A DNA stretch of 64,000 nt from Neomelitea salexigens DSM 19753 (GTDB taxonomy: Bacteria; Pseudomonadota; Gammaproteobacteria; Pseudomonadales; Spongiibacteraceae), in the NCBI RefSeq assembly GCF_000422345.1, contig NZ_AULP01000001.1:62001-126000 (forward strand), read 5' to 3'. The stretch's first letter is position 1. Each line of letters starts with the position of its first letter. Below, one piece after another: positions 18,850 to 27,731 of this stretch. Made by a program: the position numbers and the translations under genes. Below the pieces are notes generated by a model. The model was not told the DNA's origin. It saw only the letters and a list, made by a program, of their open reading frames with translations, and did no database searches.

Positions 18850-19486
18850 AGCGACTGTCAGCAACGAAGGGATTGGTCTGGCGTTCCTCGCCGAATGTCG
18901 AGGTCGGGCCATGGCCGGGGATGAAAGTGACATCATCCCCCAGCGGCCAGAGTTTTTCTCGAATGGACGCAATCAGGGTGTCGTAATCACCGCGCGGGAA
19001 GTCGGTGCGACCGATCGAGCCTTGAAATAACACGTCACCGACAATCGCCAGCTTACTCGGCGCATGAAAAAACACCACATGCCCCGGGGTGTGCCCCGGG
19101 CAATGACTGACCGCCAGCTGCTGGTTCCCGAAACTAACGGACTCACCGTCATCCAGCCAGCGGTCCGGTGTGAAGGCCTCCGCATGGGGAAAGCCTGACA
19201 TCTGGCACCATTCAGGCAATTTGTCGATCCAGAATGCATCGTCCTTATGCGGCCCGATGATCTGCACCCCGTATTTCTGGCGCAAGGTATCTGCCGCCGC
19301 GCAATGATCCATATGGCCATGGGTCAGCAAAATCACTGACAGTTTGCCGCCCAACTGCTCCAACGCTGCCTCGATGCGGTCTATATCGCCGCCTGGATCA
19401 ACCACCGCGGCCTGCCCCGTTTCTTCACAGAGCAGCACCGAGCAATTTTGCTGATATGCCGTTACCGGCACCATCGCACACTTCAT
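18842..19486 (-). CDS. Metallo-beta-lactamase-fold hydrolase (YcbL/glyoxalase II-like)
   Basis: About 214 residues from an ATG preceded by GGAAG. The metal ligands are all visible: [36 protein letters not shown] and the final FIPGHGPTS. The [14 protein letters not shown] start resembles YcbL, a small type II glyoxalase-like thioesterase. It overlaps moaC by eight bases and is first in the moaCDE operon, although a role in molybdenum cofactor synthesis is not known for this family. Confidence 0.85.
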   Translation of the reverse strand: MKCAMVPVTAYQQNCSVLLCEETGQAAVVDPGGDIDRIEAALEQLGGKLSVILLTHGHMDHCAAADTLRQKYGVQIIGPHKDDAFWIDKLPEWCQMSGFPHAEAFTPDRWLDDGESVSFGNQQLAVSHCPGHTPGHVVFFHAPSKLAIVGDVLFQGSIGRTDFPRGDYDTLIASIREKLWPLGDDVTFIPGHGPTSTFGEERQTNPFVADSRYG

Positions 19487-19711
19487 TTTTTCTTCCACTT
19501 CGTTATTCCACATCTGGCGACAATGATAAGCAGTCGACTGGCAACTTCATAGCGCAAGCGGCGATAAATCGATACTGGCACGCTGTTTGCTGCTGTTTGG
19601 TGACTGTTACTGAGAAACCACAAACGTCGCAAACACTAGCCTAGCTAGCCATTTACACAGGGAGGTGAGCAGTTCGCCAGGAAGCGATACATTATTAGAG
19701 GTAATTTCACT

Positions 19712-21550
19712 ATGCAGCGTGCATTCGCATACACCCTAGCCCCCATCGTCCTCGCACTTGCTGCGTGCGGCGGCTCGTCCAGCTCATCAAGTACCAGCGC
19801 GCCGCCCACGCCGCCTACCACTCCAGGTGGGGAATTTGTGCTGGAGGAAGCCACCACGGCGGACGTCCACGCGGCGCTTCGCGGCGATCTCAGCCTTGCC
19901 GATGGTCAGCGACTCACCTGCGAAGCCCTCGTTAATATGTATATCCAGCGAATCTTCGCCTATAACGACACCCCTCAACCAAACGGTGGACTGCCTATTC
20001 GCGGCGTGCTTGCTGTTAACCCCGACAGTATCGACCAGGCCAAGGCGCTGGATGCCCTCTATGCACGTGACGGTGGCATCGGCGACCGCCCGCTGCACTG
20101 TATGCCCGTTTTATTGAAAGACAACTACGACACCTACGATTACCCAAGCACACAGGGCTCCTACAGTATGCTCGGCCATCAGGCCGGGGTAGATGCCCAC
20201 TCGGTTGCGGGCTTGCGACAGGCTGGAGCAGTCATTCTCGGCAAGGCCAATCAAGACGAATTCGCCTTTTTTACCACTGGCTTTTCCAATCGCGCCATCC
20301 AGGTAAGCAACCCCTATAACACCTCAGAAAGCCCCGCTGGTTCATCCTCTGGCACCGGCGCGTCTATCGCCGCCAACTTTGCCCTTGGCGGCACCGGTAG
20401 TGACACCTGCCAGTCAATTCGGCATCCCTCCTCAGTTAACGGCTTAGTGGGCATCCGCCCCAGTTTAGGTGTTATCTCTCAGCACGGTATCTTCCCTCTC
20501 AGCCACGAGCGCGACACCGGTGGGCCAATGACAAGAACGGTGCGTGACGCAGCGTTAATGCTCGATGCAATGGCGGGTGTTGATCCCCGCGACCCGAAAA
20601 CCCTTCTCTACCCTGCCGAATTGCGGCCCGAAAGCTATATGAGCTTTCTGGACCGGGAAAAATATGGCCTGAAGGGAAGAAAAATTGGCGTGGTAAAACA
20701 GCTGGGTAGCAACAGCGATGCGGCAGGTACCGGCGCCCAGGGCGAACTGATTAGCGCCGCTGTTGAAAAAATGCGCGAATTGGGCGCAGAGGTCTATGAC
20801 ATCTACCTCCCCGATTTTGAGAGCCGCGGCGCGGGTTCACGGCACTATGATATGAACCAATACTTCCTCACCTTCGAGGAAGAAGGCGGAGACAGCCCCA
20901 GAGCCTGCGTAAGCAGCCTGGCGATTGCCACCAACGGCTCCGACTCCATCGCCCATGAGCGCGAGGCCTGCAGTGGCCTGGACGGCATACTTGAAACAGG
21001 CAGAGTGGGACCGCGCACGGCCGCGCTATTCGCGCTTGTTGCCGCAGACGACCCAAATCTTGCACCCAGCGAAGCCCAGCTCAACGGTCTGATAGAAATG
21101 CGTGACTACACCACCTCACTTATGGACGCCTTGGTCGATGAGTCAGGCGAACCGGTACTGGACGAAAGTGGTGCACAGGTACGCTTGGATGCGCTGATTT
21201 TGAGCCCAGGGCCGACCGGCGGCAGAACCTGCGATTTCGGCTCGACCACTCAAATGGGCTCAATCGTCGTGCCAGTCGGCTTTGACGACAGCGTTGGTGT
21301 ACCACGAGGCATGGAAATATTCGTTCGTCAGTATGACGAGGGAACCGGACTTGCCATCGCTTACGACTACGAACAGGCAACTCTGCACCGTCAGCCCCCC
21401 AGTATTTCGCCCTCTCCCCTGACAGCGGACCAGAGCATTGCAGACTTCAATGCACGCATGCAGCAGGCCTTATCAGAGGCAATGACCGAAGCCCCTGAGA
21501 ACCTGCCCATTGAGCATTACATTGAAGTTCTGGGAAATATTGGCGGCTAA
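19712..21550 (+). CDS. Amidase-signature family lipoprotein
   Basis: A 612-residue amidase with a lipoprotein signal: hydrophobic APIVLALAAC with the lipobox cysteine at residue 19, then a Ser/Pro/Thr linker, so it is anchored to a membrane in the periplasm. The Ser-cisSer-Lys triad is visible: Lys136 in VLLKDNYDT, the serines in SPAGSSSGTGAS at 208-218 and the nucleophile Ser235 in GSDTCQSIRHPSS. The common GGS around the nucleophile is CQS here. Amidase-signature enzymes hydrolyse amides, and some act on peptides; the substrate is unknown. GAGG precedes the ATG. The gene stands alone. Confidence 0.87.
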   Translation: MQRAFAYTLAPIVLALAACGGSSSSSSTSAPPTPPTTPGGEFVLEEATTADVHAALRGDLSLADGQRLTCEALVNMYIQRIFAYNDTPQPNGGLPIRGVLAVNPDSIDQAKALDALYARDGGIGDRPLHCMPVLLKDNYDTYDYPSTQGSYSMLGHQAGVDAHSVAGLRQAGAVILGKANQDEFAFFTTGFSNRAIQVSNPYNTSESPAGSSSGTGASIAANFALGGTGSDTCQSIRHPSSVNGLVGIRPSLGVISQHGIFPLSHERDTGGPMTRTVRDAALMLDAMAGVDPRDPKTLLYPAELRPESYMSFLDREKYGLKGRKIGVVKQLGSNSDAAGTGAQGELISAAVEKMRELGAEVYDIYLPDFESRGAGSRHYDMNQYFLTFEEEGGDSPRACVSSLAIATNGSDSIAHEREACSGLDGILETGRVGPRTAALFALVAADDPNLAPSEAQLNGLIEMRDYTTSLMDALVDESGEPVLDESGAQVRLDALILSPGPTGGRTCDFGSTTQMGSIVVPVGFDDSVGVPRGMEIFVRQYDEGTGLAIAYDYEQATLHRQPPSISPSPLTADQSIADFNARMQQALSEAMTEAPENLPIEHYIEVLGNIGG

Positions 21551-21568
21551 CACCGCCAGCAGAAAACC

Positions 21569-21895
21569 TTACTTATAAAACACCCGTCCCCGGTACACAT
21601 GCTTTTTAGCGCCGGGGGCCGGGTTTTGCTGCTCATCAGTAGAGGGAATCTTATGTCCCCGGTAGGTAATCTCGGTAATAGCCTCCAGCGATTTTTTCTC
21701 CGCCGACTCTCGACCAGCGAGGCTGAGTAGCTCGCCGATGGTGTTTTTCGAGATAGGGTCGCGGGTGCGGGGCGCCAACGCCGACAAAATATCTAGCAAT
21801 TCCGGATCGGCCAAACGAATACGAATGCCAAACTCGGCATACAATCTGGAGCGCAGCTTCTGAAGGCGCGACACCATCTCCGGGGTATACAACAT
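21569..21895 (-). CDS. Hypothetical protein, 108 residues
   Basis: A small, basic, soluble protein that I do not recognise. The N-terminal half (MLYTPEMVSRLQKLRSRL to LADPELLDILSAL) looks helical. The C-terminal half ends in GAKKHVYRGRVFYK, and two YRG segments (TYRGHKI and VYRGRVF) suggest a short strand pair. An AAGGAT site precedes the ATG, and codon use looks like that of neighbouring genes, so it is probably a real gene. It is convergent with the amidase gene. Confidence 0.65.
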   Translation of the reverse strand: MLYTPEMVSRLQKLRSRLYAEFGIRIRLADPELLDILSALAPRTRDPISKNTIGELLSLAGRESAEKKSLEAITEITYRGHKIPSTDEQQNPAPGAKKHVYRGRVFYK

Positions 21896-22066
21896 TGGAT
21901 ATCCTTAGCCGCACAAGGCGTAGCGTGAATAAGCAGCAACGTCGACGCAAGAAATGTTCCACTCTTAGCGCAGCCGCATGCGTCAATGTAAATTCACAAT
22001 TGCCAAGGCGTAGAAAATCCCTTAGAGTGTCGGCCCTCAAAACGCAGCCTCGGCTGTACCTGTTTT

Positions 22067-22154
22067 GGTGAGGTGTCTGAGTGGTCGAAAGAGCACGCCT
22101 GGAAAGTGTGTGTACGGCAACGTACCGAGGGTTCGAATCCCTCCCTCACCGCCA
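22067..22154 (+). tRNA. tRNA-Ser(GGA)
   Basis: An 88-base cloverleaf with encoded CCA. Acceptor GGTGAGG pairs with CCTCACC. The anticodon arm is CACGC-CTGGAAA-GTGTG with GGA in the loop. There is a long variable arm and the T arm GGGTTCGAATCCC. tRNA-Ser genes are common integration sites, and the accessory restriction-modification block starts just beyond it. Confidence 0.96.
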
Positions 22155-22166
22155 TAAAAAATCATT

Positions 22167-22193
22167 AAAGCCCTGTTTTTACAGGGCTTTTTT
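22167..22193 (+). terminator. Rho-independent terminator after tRNA-Ser
   Basis: A perfect 10-bp stem, AAAGCCCTGT with ACAGGGCTTT around TTTT, followed by a T-run, 12 bases past the tRNA. Confidence 0.88.
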
Positions 22194-22232
22194 GTTTTCG
22201 CTAATTGTTCAGACCGTCGCTCGACCCGTCAC

Positions 22233-23111
22233 TTAATTAGAGGCTATTCGCCGAAACACCGTATCGTATACTTCATTCAATGCAGGGGTACGGCGTATCA
22301 GAGAGAGGTGGTCATCCATAGTCCAAGTCTCAGCGTCAACAGGCTTTCCGTCATGTGTTTCCAGAGCAATCCCCGCAATCGCGTATCGCCTAAAGACCTC
22401 CTTGAAGCTTTCATCATGCCCCGACTTAGTTAACTTCGCTTCAGCCAGGCGTCGGTCGGAAATCTTGCTAATGAGTGACACGGGAAAGAAAGCTAGATCA
22501 ACAAAAGGCATACCCCTCTCAAACAGCTTGACCAGAGCAGATACAGGTATCGCGTGCTCTGCAATGAACGGCTCCGCTTCATCAAGATTTTTTTCAATAT
22601 AAAGACAACCAAACCGCCTTGAGCCCGCAGCCATGCCGAGCACATTGTGAACTGCACGGAGGCGCCTATTGATTTCGTCTCTGATCTCTCGCTCGGCATT
22701 AAACTGAGATATACGCCGGATGGTGGCAATGTTCGCCTCACAAAGGGAGTTTATCTCTTGCACTAAATCTGCCGTAGACGCCCCTTTTTTCCCTCTGACG
22801 CCCGGCAGCCTATAGCGCTTTTCTTGCACAAATTTTCTAATTAGCGCAAGCAACTTTAGGGCCTCCGCCCTATCCCATCCAATGTCAGACTGGCGCCCTC
22901 GTCGTTGCTCGAAGAACAAGCACGCTCTTACCCTGCTAAGGCTTCTATGATCCTTGCTATTCGCAATCACCGCACAGCTGTCCCTACCAGAATCATCAGG
23001 AAATTCCGCGTAACCATTGAATGTAAGGGCGAACTCCTGCAGTTCAAAATCAGGTGCATCATCACCTGGAATATCAGCTAAGCGTAATTCTTGATTTGAT
23101 ATTTCTCTCAT
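22233..23111 (-). CDS. Hypothetical protein next to hsdR
   Basis: A 292-residue soluble protein of unknown function. N-terminal segments ALTFNGYAEF (about 28-37) and LSRVRACLFFEQRRGR (about 58-73) remind me of uncharacterised proteins with an LTFxGY...LRxxLFFEQRR pattern in other phyla, an impression from memory only. The middle is helical and charged (residues 100-160). The C-terminal part ends with a polar helical run. It begins 15 bases after the hsdR stop on the same strand, so it is probably the last gene of the hsdR transcript and may be an accessory of the system. The ribosome site is weak. Confidence 0.7.
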   Translation of the reverse strand: MREISNQELRLADIPGDDAPDFELQEFALTFNGYAEFPDDSGRDSCAVIANSKDHRSLSRVRACLFFEQRRGRQSDIGWDRAEALKLLALIRKFVQEKRYRLPGVRGKKGASTADLVQEINSLCEANIATIRRISQFNAEREIRDEINRRLRAVHNVLGMAAGSRRFGCLYIEKNLDEAEPFIAEHAIPVSALVKLFERGMPFVDLAFFPVSLISKISDRRLAEAKLTKSGHDESFKEVFRRYAIAGIALETHDGKPVDAETWTMDDHLSLIRRTPALNEVYDTVFRRIASN

Positions 23112-23126
23112 GCGCCCCGCTAAACC

Positions 23127-26100
23127 TCAGTTAGTGATGTCGTGCTGCTTAAAATTCTCCGCCTGCTCAAAGATCTCCTTGTAGACCTCATCGCGGTCTA
23201 CCGGCGGGTAGCCGTGTTTGGCCAACACCAGTATCAGCCCGACCTTTAGCTCTGCCTTGATGTCATCGCGCTGGTTCCAGTCGGTGTATTTGACCTTGTC
23301 TTTCACTACGGCCTTCACTTCCTGAGCCAGTGGCAGCAGTTTGTCTTCGGGATAGCTGAAGTCGTACTTCACCGCTAGGCGCTTTAGGATGTCGTAGAAG
23401 GCCTTTTCTTCGATGTCGATACCCAGGTCTTCAAAGGAGGCGTACTCGTCCTTGAGGGCGTGGATCATGTCTATGATCTCAACCGAGAAGTCTTCGAGCA
23501 CATCGCTGACCAGAACATCGTCTTCCTTGCGCTCGTTGTAGGCATCTACCAGTGCCTTGAAGCGCTTGGAAAAGTCTTGCGCCTGCACCTTGTTGACCTT
23601 CTTGAAGTCTTCAATGGCTTTGGCCAGTAGTTGCTGGAGGAGCTTGATTTTGGTGTTGGGCAGTTTGATCTTGTCGATCTTAGCCAAGTAATCAGGGTCG
23701 AACAGGTCGGAGACGCCCTCGCTTTCCTCGCCCATTTTGAAAATTTCTTCCACGCCATCGGCTTGCAGGGCGTCTTTAATCATTTCCCGCACTTTGGCAT
23801 TCATCTGCGCGGTATCGGGTGCATTGCCCTTGGTGAGCTTAAAGACGATAGAGCGCACCGCCATATAGAAGTGGATCTGATCACGCTCAGCCTGAGTGAT
23901 GCCCTCTGAGCCACTGCAGATGTCATAGGCTGCTTTCAGGCGCTTTACCAAGGCCATAAAGCGCTTCTCGATCTTATCGGTGACCTGCACAAACTCAGCA
24001 GCACGATTCAGGCAGTGCAGCTGCTGCACCGGGCTGCCGTGGTAGTAGTCGTTGGCATCAAACTTATGGAACAACTTGTTGAGCAAGTCCAGGTGGTCTT
24101 TCACCACCACAATGGAGTGGTTGATCTCTTCGATGTTCTGCTGATCAGCTTTGTTGTAGTGGGCCAGCGCCAGATTCATCTGCTTCTTGATGCCGATGTA
24201 GTCCACCACCAGGCCTTTGTCTTTGCCCTCGTACTTACGGTTCACCCGAGAAATGGTCTGAATAAGGTTATGGCGCTGGATGGGCTTGTCGATATAGATA
24301 GTGTCGAGGAACGGCACATCAAAGCCCGTCAGCCACATATCCACCACAATGGCGATCTTGAAGTTGGACTTGGGGTTCTTAAACTGGCGGTCCAGCTCTT
24401 TGCGGTATTCAGCGGTGCCAAGCATATCGTAGAGCGCTTTGGGGTCATCCTTGCCCCGGGTCATAATCATCTTCACCCGCTCTATGGGCTTGACCTCTTT
24501 CTGCTCTTGCTCGGTCAGCGTAGCGCCCGCCTCGCAGGCCAGCACCTCGTTCCACTCCGGCCGAAGGGCTATCACCTCCTGCCAGAAGTCGTAGGCGATC
24601 TCACGCTTGCTGCACACAAACATCGCCTTACCTTTAACGGTGGAGCCCTCTTCTAGCCGTGTTTCATAGTGCTGAACAAAGTCCACGGCCAGTGCCCGCA
24701 AGCGGTCGGGGTCGCCCAATATGGCGCTCATATTGGCGCTGGCTTTCTTGCTCTCTTCTATTTGGTAGTCGCTGGCGCCCTCTTCGGCGCACTCAGCGTA
24801 ATACTGCTCGATTTCTTCCAGTTTGCTGTTGTCCAGCAGCACCTTGGCCGCGCGGCCCTCGTACACAATCCGTACGGTGATCTCATCTTTCACCGACTCG
24901 GTCATGGTGTAGCTGTCGATCACCTCGCCAAACACATCCAGGGTGGCGTCGATGGGGGTACCGGTAAAGCCCACATACGTGGCATTGGGCAGCGAGTCAT
25001 GCAGATACTTGGCAAAACCAAACGTCCGACTCACGCCCTTCTCAGTGACCCGCACCTTTTGGTCCAGGTTCACCTGGCTTCTGTGCGCCTCGTCTGAAAT
25101 ACAGATCACATTGCTGCGGTCGGTGAGCAGCTCGGCATCTTCGGTGAACTTGTGAATGGTCGTCAGGAATACCCCGCCACTGCTGCGCCCTTTTAGCAGC
25201 TCTCGCAACTTGGCGCGGCTCTCCACACTCACGATGGTCTGATCGCCCACATAAGTTTTGGCATTGGTGAACTGCTTGGAAAGCTGATCGTCCAGGTCGG
25301 TGCGATCGGTAATCAGCACAATCGTCGGGCTCTCAAAGGCCAGGCTCTTCATCAGCAACCGGCTAAGAAACAACATGGTGTAGCTTTTACCGCAGCCGGT
25401 GGCACCAAAGTAGGTGCCGCCCTTGCCATCACCCTCTGGCTTGCGGTGACGCAGAATGTTCTCGTAGAGCTTGGTGGCCGCGTAGAACTGGGGGTAGCGG
25501 CAAACGATCTTCTCTTCTTTCTTGGACACATCCGGGAAGTAGATAAAGTGACGCAGCACCTCCCGCAAGCGACGCTGGTCGAACAAGCCTTCCAACATGG
25601 TGTGCAGAGCATTGATGCCATCTTGCTCGATGGTTTCATCGCCGGTGACTTTGCGCCAGGTGTAATAGAAGTCGTAAGGTGCAAACAGTGAGCCCACCCG
25701 GCTGTTCACGCCATCACTGATGACACACAAGGCGTTGTACTTCATCAACTCGGGAATATCGCGCTTGTAGCGGGTGGTCAGCTGCACATAGGCATCATGG
25801 ATTGTTGCCTCTTCTCGCACCGCGCTCTTGAACTCAAACACCACCAAGGGCAAACCATTGATGTAGAGCACCGCATCGGGAATACGCGTCTCGTTGCCCT
25901 CAACCGTTAACTGGCTGACTACCCGGTAGGTATTCCAGTCATCGCGCTCCAGGGCATAGCCTTCTTCGTCATGTGCTATTACGGCATCCAGCGAGTCGGG
26001 GTCAGGCATTCTCGCCTCGGGCAGCCCCACGTAATCAATGAGCTGAATGTAGAGGTCTTTCTGGCTTTTGTGCCGGGCATCAGCCACGGCTTCGCGTTTG

Positions 26101-26375
26101 AGCAAAAAACCATCAGCCACCAAGCGGTGAATCGCCCGGTTAGAGTCATACAGGTCAGCCGCAGAGAAGGCCTCAAGCTTGCGAATAATGGCGTCGATTT
26201 CACCTGAGGTGATGTTGTCGCTGGCATAGCGGCGCATCAGATACGCCCGCAGGTCGTCTTTAAGCAACACCTCCCTCGTGTCGCGGGCTAGCTCACCACC
26301 CAGGCTATGGGGGTAACCCTGCTCACCCAGCAGGTCGATAATGGCTATCTCCAGCATGGCTTCATTAAAGCTCAT
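23127..26375 (-). CDS. hsdR: Type I restriction enzyme subunit R (HsdR)
   Basis: A 1082-residue endonuclease and translocase subunit. The nuclease core of PD-(D/E)xK type has Asp167 (RIPDAVLY) and Glu181/Lys183 (VVFEFKSA). The SF2 motor has Walker A GATGCGKS at 324-331 and DEAH at 428-431, followed by motif III-like GFTGTPID and motif VI-like QTISRVNRKY. The helical C-terminal part, which binds HsdM, is present and the gene is intact. It cuts DNA unmodified at the HsdS recognition sequence after translocation. It is separated from hsdM-hsdS by about 3 kb of other genes, so it must use its own promoter. Confidence 0.97.
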   Translation of the reverse strand: MSFNEAMLEIAIIDLLGEQGYPHSLGGELARDTREVLLKDDLRAYLMRRYASDNITSGEIDAIIRKLEAFSAADLYDSNRAIHRLVADGFLLKREAVADARHKSQKDLYIQLIDYVGLPEARMPDPDSLDAVIAHDEEGYALERDDWNTYRVVSQLTVEGNETRIPDAVLYINGLPLVVFEFKSAVREEATIHDAYVQLTTRYKRDIPELMKYNALCVISDGVNSRVGSLFAPYDFYYTWRKVTGDETIEQDGINALHTMLEGLFDQRRLREVLRHFIYFPDVSKKEEKIVCRYPQFYAATKLYENILRHRKPEGDGKGGTYFGATGCGKSYTMLFLSRLLMKSLAFESPTIVLITDRTDLDDQLSKQFTNAKTYVGDQTIVSVESRAKLRELLKGRSSGGVFLTTIHKFTEDAELLTDRSNVICISDEAHRSQVNLDQKVRVTEKGVSRTFGFAKYLHDSLPNATYVGFTGTPIDATLDVFGEVIDSYTMTESVKDEITVRIVYEGRAAKVLLDNSKLEEIEQYYAECAEEGASDYQIEESKKASANMSAILGDPDRLRALAVDFVQHYETRLEEGSTVKGKAMFVCSKREIAYDFWQEVIALRPEWNEVLACEAGATLTEQEQKEVKPIERVKMIMTRGKDDPKALYDMLGTAEYRKELDRQFKNPKSNFKIAIVVDMWLTGFDVPFLDTIYIDKPIQRHNLIQTISRVNRKYEGKDKGLVVDYIGIKKQMNLALAHYNKADQQNIEEINHSIVVVKDHLDLLNKLFHKFDANDYYHGSPVQQLHCLNRAAEFVQVTDKIEKRFMALVKRLKAAYDICSGSEGITQAERDQIHFYMAVRSIVFKLTKGNAPDTAQMNAKVREMIKDALQADGVEEIFKMGEESEGVSDLFDPDYLAKIDKIKLPNTKIKLLQQLLAKAIEDFKKVNKVQAQDFSKRFKALVDAYNERKEDDVLVSDVLEDFSVEIIDMIHALKDEYASFEDLGIDIEEKAFYDILKRLAVKYDFSYPEDKLLPLAQEVKAVVKDKVKYTDWNQRDDIKAELKVGLILVLAKHGYPPVDRDEVYKEIFEQAENFKQHDITN

Positions 26376-26501
26376 CTATCACTTCATCCTTGTGCCAATT
26401 CGCCATTCCTGCACCGATTTATTAGACGTACGGCTCAGCGTTGGTGCAAAGCTTGGATGTTACCGCGACTTCGATTACCCGTGGAAGGAAAGCCCTTATT
26501 T

Positions 26502-26537
26502 TTCATTTTGTTTATTTCGTTTATTTCGTTTATATTG
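26502..26537. repeat. Four 9-bp direct repeats upstream of the PIN antitoxin gene
   Basis: Two exact copies of TTTATTTCG lie back to back, flanked by one degenerate copy on each side (TTCATTTTG and TTTATATTG). The array ends about 55 bases before the antitoxin ATG and overlaps a candidate promoter, a position suitable for an operator. Confidence 0.6.
26508..26536 (+). promoter_or_regulatory. Candidate sigma-70 promoter of the PIN toxin/antitoxin pair
   Basis: TTGTTT and TATATT are separated by 17 bases, upstream of the antitoxin gene and within the 9-bp repeat array. Binding of the antitoxin to the repeats would block the promoter; this is inference from position. Confidence 0.45.
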
Positions 26538-26591
26538 AGCAGACAATAGGCCACTGGCCGTGCGGCAATCTTGCCACGTAGGAGGAAAACC

Positions 26592-27038
26592 ATGAACAAT
26601 GTATTGCACATGCCTAATCCAACGGAGGTTGAGCAAGCTAAAGAGAGCAGCCGGACTCTTTCTAAGTACACCGATGCTGAGCGAGTACAGCTATCGTTAA
26701 AGGGCAGTAACGGCGAGTCCGATGACTTGGTTTTGCCCGGTCATGTCCTGCAAATACTGCTGGATGTGCTGGCAGAGATGTCCAAAGGTAACGCAATCAG
26801 CCTTGTCCCCCATCACCAAGAAATCAGTACTCAGGAAGCGGCAAATCTACTGAACGTCAGTCGCCCCTTTCTGGTGGGCTTGCTGGAAAAGGGTGAGATC
26901 CCCTTCCGGAGGGTCGGCGCGCACCGCCGGGTACTGCTCACAGACCTTATGGCGTACAAGGAGCAAACACAGCAAAAGCGGAACGACGCACTGAATCAGC
27001 TAACAGCACTATCTCAGGACGAAGGTATGGGGTACTAG
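26592..27038 (+). CDS. Helix-turn-helix antitoxin (excisionase-type) of a PIN system
   Basis: About 148 residues from an ATG behind a perfect AGGAGG. Residues 78-115 form an excisionase-type (MerR-like) DNA-binding domain: ISTQEAANLLNVSRPFLVGLL followed by the wing FRRVGAHRRV. The N-terminal 60 residues are charged and hydrophilic. The PIN gene starts six bases after the stop. This pairing of an excisionase-type DNA-binding antitoxin with a longer PIN toxin is known in bacteria. By analogy it neutralises the toxin and represses its own promoter. It is transcribed divergently from hsdR. Confidence 0.85.
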   Translation: MNNVLHMPNPTEVEQAKESSRTLSKYTDAERVQLSLKGSNGESDDLVLPGHVLQILLDVLAEMSKGNAISLVPHHQEISTQEAANLLNVSRPFLVGLLEKGEIPFRRVGAHRRVLLTDLMAYKEQTQQKRNDALNQLTALSQDEGMGY

Positions 27039-27044
27039 AGACCC

Positions 27045-27614
27045 ATGAGCAAGTTTACCGTGGTATTTGATGCTTGCGTGCTGTATCCCGCACCGCTGCG
27101 GGATACCTTAATGCGGTTGGCAATGATTGACCTATTCAAGGCACATTGGACCGATCATATCCACGAGGAATGGATTCGCGGACTGCTCCGCACAGGCCAG
27201 CACAGCCGAGACAAACTGGAAGCCACTCGTCAGCTGATGGATACACACATCTTGGACGCGAAGGTAAGCGGTTATGAAGGCCTGATAGACACCTTAGAAC
27301 TGCCAGATCCAGACGACCGTCATGTATTGGCTGCGGCTATCCGCTGCAATGCAGATGCCATAATCACCATGAACCTAAAGGACTTTCCGGAACACAAACT
27401 TCGCCCCTTTGGCATTGAAGCCCTGCATCCGGACGAATTCATCTTCTACCAAATTGATATGGCACCTGGGCCATGCTGCTCAGCCCTTCGCCAACAACGT
27501 CTGGCGCTAAAAAGCCCAACAATGAACGTTGAGACCTTTTTGGCGACACTACAAAGACAGCAACTCCCGCAAACAGTGTCTTTGCTTAAAGACTACATCT
27601 CACTGCTCGACTAA
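27045..27614 (+). CDS. PIN-domain toxin (VapC-like ribonuclease)
   Basis: A 189-residue protein with a PIN nuclease fold. The acidic residues that bind metal are Asp9 in VVFDACVLYP, Glu42 in HIHEEWIRGL, Asp91 in LPDPDDRHVLAAA and Asp113 in MNLKDFP, all in the expected order. It is longer than typical VapC (about 130 residues), with a helical C-terminal extension from about residue 130 (YQIDMAPGPCC onward). Presumably it cleaves RNA when freed from the antitoxin; the target is unknown. It lies within a restriction-modification locus and may help keep the locus stable. Confidence 0.85.
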   Translation: MSKFTVVFDACVLYPAPLRDTLMRLAMIDLFKAHWTDHIHEEWIRGLLRTGQHSRDKLEATRQLMDTHILDAKVSGYEGLIDTLELPDPDDRHVLAAAIRCNADAIITMNLKDFPEHKLRPFGIEALHPDEFIFYQIDMAPGPCCSALRQQRLALKSPTMNVETFLATLQRQQLPQTVSLLKDYISLLD

Positions 27615-27731
27615 CAGCACTAAATAATGACAGTTCTTCCAATTTTTCTTCCTTAAAGAACCTTCCGTTTATACCGATCCCTATGGCTAGCTTCTTACAA
27701 CCGCCCCACTAGCGCGCTTACATCGTACTTA

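Noticed and set aside
24015-24656. Long plus-strand reading frame opposite hsdR (213 codons), rich in Val, His and Leu
   Set aside because: It lies wholly antisense to a well-supported hsdR, has a shadow-like composition and no domain pattern.
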